Assembly: GCA_964409675.1 (NCBI GenBank)
Contig: CAYPEF010000042.1
Coordinates: 1 to 16,649 of the forward strand
Direction of reading: 5' to 3'
Length of the DNA stretch: 16,649 nt
Source: CAYMDD01 sp964409675
Lineage (GTDB): Bacteria; Pseudomonadota; Alphaproteobacteria; Rickettsiales; SXRF01
Below, one piece after another: positions 1 through 5,363 of this stretch; the stretch's first letter is position 1; each line of letters opens with the position of its first letter. The translations under genes were made by a program, and so were the position numbers. Under the pieces are notes generated by a model. That model was not told the DNA's origin. It made no database searches and worked only from the letters and a program-made list of their open reading frames with translations.

Positions 1-178
1 CGGGTGCCGGTGCGGGCGCTGGGGCCGGCGCCGGTTCGGGGGCAGGCGCAGGTTCGGGTGCGGGTGCCGGTGCCGGTTCAGGGGCAGGAGCTGGCGCGGG
101 TTCAGGTGCCGGAGCTGGTGCAGGCTCGGGAGCCGGCGCGGGCGCGGGCTCAGGGTGCGGAGCAGGCTCGGGAGCGGG
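1..178 (-). repeat. Pro-Ala-Glu (PAPAPE-type) repeat tract in the TpsA protein
   Basis: From residue 437 of the TpsA protein to the window edge (at least 59 residues) every second residue is proline, with alanine between and glutamate at roughly every sixth position. The unit is close to PAPAPE, with one HPE variant near the start. Synonymous codons vary widely between units (GCG, GCA, GCT and GCC all used), so the peptide pattern is kept while the DNA has diverged. Such tracts form extended, stiff rods. Here it could be a stalk or wall-spanning linker between the beta-helix and a C-terminal domain not in view. Confidence 0.9.
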
Positions 179-1486
179 GGTGGGTTTGCCGCAGCCGTCA
201 TGGCCGTTGATGGTCGGGCAGGGGCGGATGGTGTTGCTCTGCTTCGGATCGGTTTTATCGTAATAGTGGAAACCGTCGATGGTGACGTCGTTGTCGGAAT
301 ACTGGCCGTCGCGGCGGGCGTTGAGGATGACTTTGCCATCTTCACCGTTGCCGCCGGCGTTCAGCACGTTCTGCGTGGTGATGGTAAGCAGCGTGCCCTG
401 GCTGCCGTTCGGGCCGCTATGGCCGTTGGCGTCGATCTGGATGATGCCGCCGCGGTCGGAGCCGAAGGCGCTGAGGGTGGTCTGGCCGTGCGCAGGGTCG
501 TCGCCTTCATTCTGGGCGCCGATATTGACCAGCTTGTCTTTGCTGTAGCCGTCAGCCTTGATGATGATGCGCCCGCCTTGCGTGCCGCCGGCGTTCAGGG
601 TGGACTGGTCGCTGATATTGATCAGCGTATCATAGACGCCGTTCATGTCCTGCGCGGTGAGCAGGATTTTGCCTTGCAGGCACTGGTCGCCGCCGGAGAC
701 GTTGAGCGAGGAATTCTGGATGTTGATGGCGCTGGCCATATCGGATTGCGTCACGGGGTCGGAGACGGCGAAGGAGACCAGCCCGTCACCGTAAGGGTCG
801 AGCGTAACGTCGAACTTCTGCCCGCCCGCGCCGGCGGCGATGGTTCCCTGGCGCGTGGCAATCGAGCTTTGCGATGTGATGTCCACGTTCGGCGAGAAGA
901 TGGCAACATAGCTGCCGTCGCGCGCCTGAATGGCGCTGCCGGTAATTTTCACGCTGGCCAGCACGTCGCCGGTCTGGTCGAAATGGTAGGTGTTGTTGCC
1001 GTGGTGCGTGGGCGGATTGAGGAAATTCTGGTTGGTGATGTCCGCCGTGCTGAGCAGCAGGCCGCCGACGTCGAAGCTCGCGTTATCGCCGGTGACGATG
1101 CCCTTGCGGTTGATGATCCACACCTGGCCGGGCGCGGTGAGGCGGCCGTCGAAATAGGTGGGGGCGGCGCTGTTGACGCGGTTGAGCGCGATATAGCTGG
1201 AATCGGCCTGCTGGAAGCGCACGATCTCGGATGCGGAAGTGTCGAAGCTGTCCCAGTTGATGATGGCTTTCTGCTGGTTCTGCTTGATGGTGGTGACGGT
1301 GCCGCCCGCAGTCTGCGTGATGCTGCTGACGCCGGTGACGATGCTGCCGCCGGAGGGGGCTGCGAAGCTCTCGCCTGCATGGAAGGCAAACAGCGCGGTG
1401 ACCGCGGCGGCGGCGCGGATGGCCTTGCCGGAAAGCGCGGTGGATGCCTGCAAGGTGCGGGCGGTGTGAGAGAGGTGAGCAGACAT
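1..1486 (-). CDS. TpsA exoprotein with filamentous-haemagglutinin-type TPS domain (3' end missing)
   Basis: The reading frame is open from an ATG at 1486 to the window edge, giving 495 residues without a stop. An AAGGA ribosome site lies just upstream. Residues 1-42 form a long Sec signal peptide (hydrophobic AAAAVTALFAF, likely cut after ESFA). Residues about 45-200 match the TPS secretion domain: INWDSFD, IALNRVN, a GQVWIINRKGIVTG stretch corresponding to the family's NPNG region, then GGLLLSTADI. Further residues look like parallel beta-helix, with repeated short strands ending in G and N. Cys423 and Cys432 form a close pair just before a Pro-Ala-Glu tract starting at residue 437. Members of this family are exported by Sec, then carried across the outer membrane by the TpsB partner, which is encoded 67 bases upstream. 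It is probably an adhesin or other surface protein, but the effector end lies outside the window. The frame was checked at several points and shows no frameshift. Confidence 0.9.
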   Translation of the reverse strand, partial: MSAHLSHTARTLQASTALSGKAIRAAAAVTALFAFHAGESFAAPSGGSIVTGVSSITQTAGGTVTTIKQNQQKAIINWDSFDTSASEIVRFQQADSSYIALNRVNSAAPTYFDGRLTAPGQVWIINRKGIVTGDNASFDVGGLLLSTADITNQNFLNPPTHHGNNTYHFDQTGDVLASVKITGSAIQARDGSYVAIFSPNVDITSQSSIATRQGTIAAGAGGQKFDVTLDPYGDGLVSFAVSDPVTQSDMASAINIQNSSLNVSGGDQCLQGKILLTAQDMNGVYDTLINISDQSTLNAGGTQGGRIIIKADGYSKDKLVNIGAQNEGDDPAHGQTTLSAFGSDRGGIIQIDANGHSGPNGSQGTLLTITTQNVLNAGGNGEDGKVILNARRDGQYSDNDVTIDGFHYYDKTDPKQSNTIRPCPTINGHDGCGKPTPAPEPAPHPEPAPAPAPEPAPAPAPEPAPAPAPEPAPAPAPEPAPAPEPAPAPAPAPAP

Positions 1487-1553
1487 ATGCCTATCCTTTG
1501 TTGTCGTCCAGGCGCCAGCTTTGCCGGCGCAGTGTTAAAAATCCATCAGCCGA

Positions 1554-3266
1554 TTAGAAACGTCCCGTCACGCTGAAGAAGAAGCGCGGGTCGCGATCAT
1601 TTTCAGCGGCGACTTTGCGGGTAAGCGGGAAGCCGAGTTCCGCCGTGCCGGAAAGCCAGGTGGAGAAATTCACGCGCGTGCCGAAGCCGGTGGAGGCGAG
1701 CGACCTGCGGTCATCACCGCTTACACCGCGGTTCCAGATGGCGCCGATATCGTAATAGCCGAACAGCTGGTAGGAATCGAAATAGGGCTTGCCGATTTCC
1801 TGGCCGTAGCGCAGCTCAAGCTTACCCGCTAAACCGTGGTCGCCAGCCAGTTCCGCCGGATCATAGGCCTGGCCGAAATTCATGCCGCCGATAGCGAACT
1901 GTTCCGCCGAGAGCAGCTTGTTAAAGGAGTACTGGCCGGTAGCGGCGGTCAGCACCGAGAAGCCGTGCGGCAGCGGGTGGATGCGCGATGCGTCGAAGTT
2001 CAACTTGGTGAAGGCGGCGTCCGCATCCGGGCGCGAGCGGTCCAGTCCTTGCGTGGAGGGGTTGAACCACGGCATCGAGCGGCTGATTTCGACATCGATC
2101 AGGTTTACGCCGCTGAAACGGTCGGCGAAGTCATAGGTGAGGCCGCCGCGCAGCGCGGTGATGCGGTCTTCACTGAAGGGCAGGTCGAACAGGTCGGTCT
2201 TGGAGTTGCGGTAATCCAGCGTGGCGCGCGCGGTCAAGTTTTCCTTGCGCGAGCGGATGAAGGGGCGCGACAGGCGCGCCTGCAGGAAGCTGGAGCGGCC
2301 GTCAATGTCCGGCAGGGCCGGGCGCACGGAGGGCTGCGTGTAAGTCTGCGAGAGGTCGAAGTTCAGCTTCGTGCCCACTTCGTCCATGGTTTCTTCATGC
2401 TGCAGCTGGTAGAATTGCAGCTCGTCCATCGGGCTGGAGGTGACGTAACGCAGGAGCGTGCGCTCGTAAACGCGCAGGAGCGAGTTGGCGGCGAGCGTCA
2501 CCGAGTGCTGGAACGGGCCGATATATTTGCTGCCGCGGTTGTTGGTGCTGGCCGAGCCTTCCCAGAGCTTGTGCGTCATGGTGATGACGAGGTCGGACGC
2601 GCCGAACGTGTCGGCCGACGGGCGCACGATGCCGCGCGCGGCGGCGCCGGGCAGATCATCATAGAGTAGCAGGTAGCGCTCCAGCGTGTTGATGTTGAAC
2701 GGGCGCTCGCGCTTCACGCGCTCGGCCATCGCCTCGATCAGGTAGCGGTCGCCGCTTTGCTGGCGCACTTCGCCTTCGATGATGACGTTGGAAATGAACC
2801 CTTCGATGACGCGGATCAGCAGCGTGCCGGTGGCCGGGTCCTGGCCAGTGACCATCGCCTGCGAGAGAATATAGCCGTCTTTCCGGTATTGCTGAGTGAT
2901 TTTCTGGGCAATGGCCTGCGCTTCGGCGTTGCCAATTTCGCTGCCGACGGCGTCGGCATAGAGGGCGCGGATCTGTTCGGCCTTATAGATAGTGGTGCCT
3001 TCCACGGCCACCTGCTTCAGCGTGAAAGGTGCGATTTTCGCCTGCGGCAGCGCGGCCTGCGGCGGGGCGCTGACATGAGACGTGCCGGCAGGGCGCACGG
3101 AACGGGGCAGCGCGGTTTCAGCGGGCGTTAAGCGCTGTTCAACCTTGCCGGGGTCCACCGAGGCGGGGATTTGCGCCTGCGCGGCAGAAGCGCCGAAAGC
3201 CGCAAGGCTTGTGCCGATGCACAGCGCGCGCGGTGAGAATATGCCGAAAAAGCCGAAAACAGCCAT
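1554..3266 (-). CDS. TpsB outer-membrane transporter, ShlB/FhaC/HecB family
   Basis: This 570-residue protein has the usual TpsB length. Residues 1-31 are a signal peptide (GASAAQA). Residues about 80-155 form a POTRA_2 domain (FTLKQVAVEGTTIY to LLIRVIEGF), followed by a second POTRA/ShlB region to about 235 and a 16-strand-type beta-barrel to the end. The last residue is Phe (FSVTGRF), the usual outer-membrane barrel assembly signal. The start at 3266 has a GAGG ribosome site. It should recognise the TPS domain of the downstream exoprotein in the periplasm and thread it across the outer membrane; the two genes are 67 bases apart in the same direction, as in classical TPS operons. In the loop-6 region, where the family usually carries an Arg (VRGY or FGRGYDP), this protein reads FGQAYDP at 464-470, with Gln466 in the Arg place. 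Confidence 0.93.
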   Translation of the reverse strand: MAVFGFFGIFSPRALCIGTSLAAFGASAAQAQIPASVDPGKVEQRLTPAETALPRSVRPAGTSHVSAPPQAALPQAKIAPFTLKQVAVEGTTIYKAEQIRALYADAVGSEIGNAEAQAIAQKITQQYRKDGYILSQAMVTGQDPATGTLLIRVIEGFISNVIIEGEVRQQSGDRYLIEAMAERVKRERPFNINTLERYLLLYDDLPGAAARGIVRPSADTFGASDLVITMTHKLWEGSASTNNRGSKYIGPFQHSVTLAANSLLRVYERTLLRYVTSSPMDELQFYQLQHEETMDEVGTKLNFDLSQTYTQPSVRPALPDIDGRSSFLQARLSRPFIRSRKENLTARATLDYRNSKTDLFDLPFSEDRITALRGGLTYDFADRFSGVNLIDVEISRSMPWFNPSTQGLDRSRPDADAAFTKLNFDASRIHPLPHGFSVLTAATGQYSFNKLLSAEQFAIGGMNFGQAYDPAELAGDHGLAGKLELRYGQEIGKPYFDSYQLFGYYDIGAIWNRGVSGDDRRSLASTGFGTRVNFSTWLSGTAELGFPLTRKVAAENDRDPRFFFSVTGRF

Positions 3267-3333
3267 GATTATTACCTCGTATATACGTCAGGGGCGCACC
3301 GTTACAGCCGCCAATATACGATGCTTGTAAATG

Positions 3334-3370
3334 CTTTTTTAATAATTACAATAAAAAATTATTAAAAAAG
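3334..3370. repeat. Perfect 14-base AT-rich inverted repeat between tpsB and the upstream gene
   Basis: CTTTTTTAATAATT at 3334-3347 is repeated exactly in inverse at 3357-3370, with a 9-base spacer. It lies in the 146-base gap between the stop of the small secreted protein gene (3413) and the tpsB start (3266). Because each arm holds a run of six T or A, it could act as a weak terminator in either direction, or as an AT-rich protein-binding site in the tpsBA promoter region. A separate 10-base palindrome, CGTATATACG, is at 3278-3287 next to the tpsB ribosome site. No convincing -35/-10 pair was found in the gap. Confidence 0.7.
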
Positions 3371-3412
3371 TTTATGAACTAATGCTCCCTTTACACCCTA
3401 CCGGGCAGGGGG

Positions 3413-4072
3413 TTACAGCCCATGCAGGGCAGCAGTATTCTGATATACCACCGCATCCAGGCGTCCATTCACTTGCGAGGCCGCGATTAAATCACCAGCC
3501 ATTACGTTGATAGTCAATACGCGCTGAATGTCGATTACCGTGTTGGAGAGGGTATTTTCGATGATGCTGTTGGGCAGGGTGGGCATATCTACGACAGGGA
3601 TGGAGATGCTTTGCGGGAGGGCGGAGGCCTGCTGCTGCGCGGCAGCGGCTTGCTGGGCCGCGTCATGCGCCGCCTGCAGTGCTTCCGTCGCTGCAGCTGC
3701 CTGCGTGGCCGCATTCGGGTTGGCCTGCGAGCTTGAAGGCATCTGCGCGGCGGCGAAGGTGGTATCGATCATTTTCTGCGTCTGCGCGGCGATCTTCTGG
3801 CCTAAATCATGCGAATTGATCGATACGTCCTGCAGCACGTGCAGCGATTCGTCCGGCATTTTCTGGGTGATGCGCGAGAGGAAGCTGAAATCGATCATCG
3901 GGCCGTTGAACCCGGCGAAGCCGCCGCGCATGGTGGCTAGTTCCTGGTCCGTCACTTCCGGTGAATAGGCAAAATCTTCCATGGTTTCGAAGGATTTTGC
4001 GCTGGCGGGGGTGGCATGAAGCGCGAGGATAGCAAGGGAAGCGGTGAGCAGGCGGGACGCAGAAATGCGCAT
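3413..4072 (-). CDS. Small secreted protein with double-glycine site, C39-peptidase-associated
   Basis: The start at 4072 was chosen over the longer in-frame ORF because AGGAG stands 8 bases before it and the product then begins with a clean signal peptide (MRISASRLLTASLAILALHA, cut near ASA/K). The 219-residue protein has VTDQELATMRGG at residues 40-51, which fits the double-glycine pattern LSxxELxxIxGG and lies about 25 residues after signal cleavage. Residues 117-151 are an Ala/Gln-rich helix (AAAAQQQ). The tail has NTLSNTVIDIQ followed by LTINV. The gene begins 11 bases after the stop of the C39 peptidase gene, so the two are almost certainly co-transcribed. I do not recognise a named family with certainty. 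By position it could be an accessory or minor subunit of the Fap-like system and a substrate of the peptidase; the latter is inference. Confidence 0.85.
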   Translation of the reverse strand: MRISASRLLTASLAILALHATPASAKSFETMEDFAYSPEVTDQELATMRGGFAGFNGPMIDFSFLSRITQKMPDESLHVLQDVSINSHDLGQKIAAQTQKMIDTTFAAAQMPSSSQANPNAATQAAAATEALQAAHDAAQQAAAAQQQASALPQSISIPVVDMPTLPNSIIENTLSNTVIDIQRVLTINVMAGDLIAASQVNGRLDAVVYQNTAALHGL

Positions 4073-4083
4073 CGGAAAATCTC

Positions 4084-4809
4084 CTAATAATAATTCGGCG
4101 TGAAGGCCGTGGACAGCGTGTATTGCGCGAGGTCCATGTCGGTTAAGGGAAGGCTGGAAGCGATAAAGCGCTTCTTGCCCCAGGCGTCGGCGTCGTTGAA
4201 GCTGGCGCGGGCGATGTTCATCTTGTCGGTGACGACGAAGAGGATATTGTTCCACATCGGCTCGAATTCCTTGCGGCTGTACACGCGCAAACCCGTGGCG
4301 GAATCGCCGATCAGCACTTCGTCTTTGGTTACGCCTTTGACGACGACGAAATGCATATACCCCCGGCGGTTGATCAGCACGATGGCGGGAATTCCGGCTT
4401 TGGTAAGCTTATCCAGCGATTCGCGGTAGCCGGCGGATTGCAGGCCGATGGAGGAAAGGTAATTCTTCATATCCAGCAGGGAAAATCCCTCTTTGCGGAT
4501 TTTTTCCTGGTCGCCCTGCGCATACATGGCCTGAAGGATATCCATCTCGGATATGTTCATGCCGTAATGGTAGGTCAGCAGGGTGGCAAGCGCGGCGGAG
4601 CCGCAGCTGTAATCGTATTTCTGACGGTAGACGCCGCGGAACTTGCTGTCGAGAAATGTCTTCGTGCCGGTGTTATATGCGCCGCCGCCGCCCGGGACAT
4701 AAATGCGCTCGGCGTGGGCGGGAGTGGGAAAAGCGAAAAAAGAGAGTGACAGGAGAGAGGCGAGGAGGGGGAGAGAAACAGGCCGCTGAACGGCAGATGC
4801 GTGCGTCAG
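4084..4809 (-). CDS. Periplasmic C39-family cysteine peptidase (FapD-like)
   Basis: The catalytic layout of peptidase family C39 is visible: QKYDYSCGSAA (helper Gln and nucleophile Cys; Q63 and C69 counted from 4809), GYMHFVVVKG (His153) and LIGDSATG (Asp169). There is no ABC transporter or membrane domain, unlike bacteriocin exporters. Instead a signal peptide (hydrophobic LPLLASLLSLSFFAF, cut after AHA) places it in the periplasm, as for FapD of the Pseudomonas Fap amyloid system. The family cuts after double-glycine leaders, and genes for two secreted proteins with such sites lie directly on either side. Start choice: a CTG at 4809 sits 6 bases after a perfect AGGAGG and gives a normal signal peptide. 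The only conventional in-frame start is a TTG at 4854 with no ribosome site, overlapping the upstream gene by 11 bases and adding 15 charged residues. I favour CTG, without certainty. Confidence 0.9.
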   Translation of the reverse strand: MTHASAVQRPVSLPLLASLLSLSFFAFPTPAHAERIYVPGGGGAYNTGTKTFLDSKFRGVYRQKYDYSCGSAALATLLTYHYGMNISEMDILQAMYAQGDQEKIRKEGFSLLDMKNYLSSIGLQSAGYRESLDKLTKAGIPAIVLINRRGYMHFVVVKGVTKDEVLIGDSATGLRVYSRKEFEPMWNNILFVVTDKMNIARASFNDADAWGKKRFIASSLPLTDMDLAQYTLSTAFTPNYY

Positions 4810-4821
4810 ATTCCCCCTCCT
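4807..4821 (-). promoter_or_regulatory. Perfect Shine-Dalgarno before a likely CTG start of the C39 peptidase
   Basis: On the minus strand AGGAGG occupies 4821-4816, followed by six bases and CTG at 4809-4807. A ten-codon open frame starts at an ATG at 4838, eight bases after the upstream gene's stop, and ends in a TGA at 4808-4806 that overlaps the CTG by two bases. This would suit translational coupling from the upstream gene through the mini-frame into the peptidase gene. Confidence 0.5.
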
Positions 4822-4843
4822 GGTAAAAGTTGAGTCATGGCGG

Positions 4844-5272
4844 TTACGGAGCAACAGAGCCGTAATAATTGATCTGTACCGTGGTATCCGCCTGAATCAC
4901 GTTGTTATGGCCGGTATTCACGACGATATTACCCGTTACGTCGCTATTGCCGAACGCGCCCTGATCGATATGAATGTTGCCCGAGCTCACGCCATCGCCG
5001 ATTGAGTTTCCTTCCGAACGCGCAAGCTGCGCGGCGTTGATGATGGAAATCGGGTCGAAGCGCGCGCCGCGGTATTCGCCAAGCTCAGCGTCGCTTAAAA
5101 CGGCGTCCGCTGTATTCATGGCAAACACATTCTCCGGCTGTGCATCGGTGGAAGCGAGGAATTCCGCTGCGCCTGCGACGGTGCAGAGATTATCTTCTTC
5201 CGCCGCGTCAGCAAACGCCTGGGGCGCAACGCAGAGTGCGGCCAGAAAGGTAACAAGCGTTTTGAGCTTCAT
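4844..5272 (-). CDS. Small secreted protein with double-glycine-like site and amyloid-type C-terminus
   Basis: This 142-residue protein starts at 5272 with an AAGGG ribosome site. Residues 1-21 are a signal peptide (TFLAALCVAPQAFA). Residues 59-70 read LSDAELGEYRGA, which fits the double-glycine leader pattern LSxxELxxxxG(G/A) almost exactly. The following mature region is rich in Asn, Gly and Ile/Val (NIHIDQGAFGNS, NIVVNTGHNNVIQ, TVQINYYG). The C-terminal NTGHNNVIQADTTVQ resembles the tail of the large repeat protein encoded upstream (NTGINSTVQSGVNVQ). The peptidase gene follows directly. No named family is recognised. It may be a minor or nucleating fibre subunit, or a chaperone released by cleavage at Gly69-Ala70. 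The signal peptide, site and tail are seen directly; the role is inferred. Confidence 0.87.
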   Translation of the reverse strand: MKLKTLVTFLAALCVAPQAFADAAEEDNLCTVAGAAEFLASTDAQPENVFAMNTADAVLSDAELGEYRGARFDPISIINAAQLARSEGNSIGDGVSSGNIHIDQGAFGNSDVTGNIVVNTGHNNVIQADTTVQINYYGSVAP

Positions 5273-5312
5273 AAGCGTACCCTTTGGGTAATTTAGTAAA
5301 CTTTTTCAGGAA

Positions 5313-5339
5313 GCGGTCCCCGGGCAAGCCGGGGACCGC
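5313..5339 (-). terminator. Perfect 11-bp hairpin between the repeat-protein gene and the next gene
   Basis: GCGGTCCCCGG at 5313-5323 is matched exactly by its reverse complement at 5329-5339, with a five-base loop. It lies in the 91-base gap after the stop of the Asn/Ser-rich gene. The minus-strand RNA has no T-run directly after the stem, so this is not a textbook intrinsic terminator. It may protect the 3' end of the subunit mRNA and reduce read-through, so that the subunit is made in excess over the downstream genes. Confidence 0.6.
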
Positions 5340-5363
5340 GAGTCGTGACTGCTAATCGGATGA

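Noticed and set aside
155..1576. 473-codon open frame on the plus strand over the TpsA gene
   Set aside because: It is the complement of a clear TPS-domain coding frame; its product is Val/Ala/Gly/Asp-rich low-complexity sequence with no signal, domain or ribosome site.
1836..2669. 277-codon plus-strand frame over tpsB
   Set aside because: Complement of a well-supported TpsB gene; no recognisable features.
4073..4255. 61-codon N-terminal extension of the 219-residue secreted protein
   Set aside because: It overlaps the peptidase coding sequence, is Arg/His-rich, and is replaced by a start with a good ribosome site and signal peptide at 4072.
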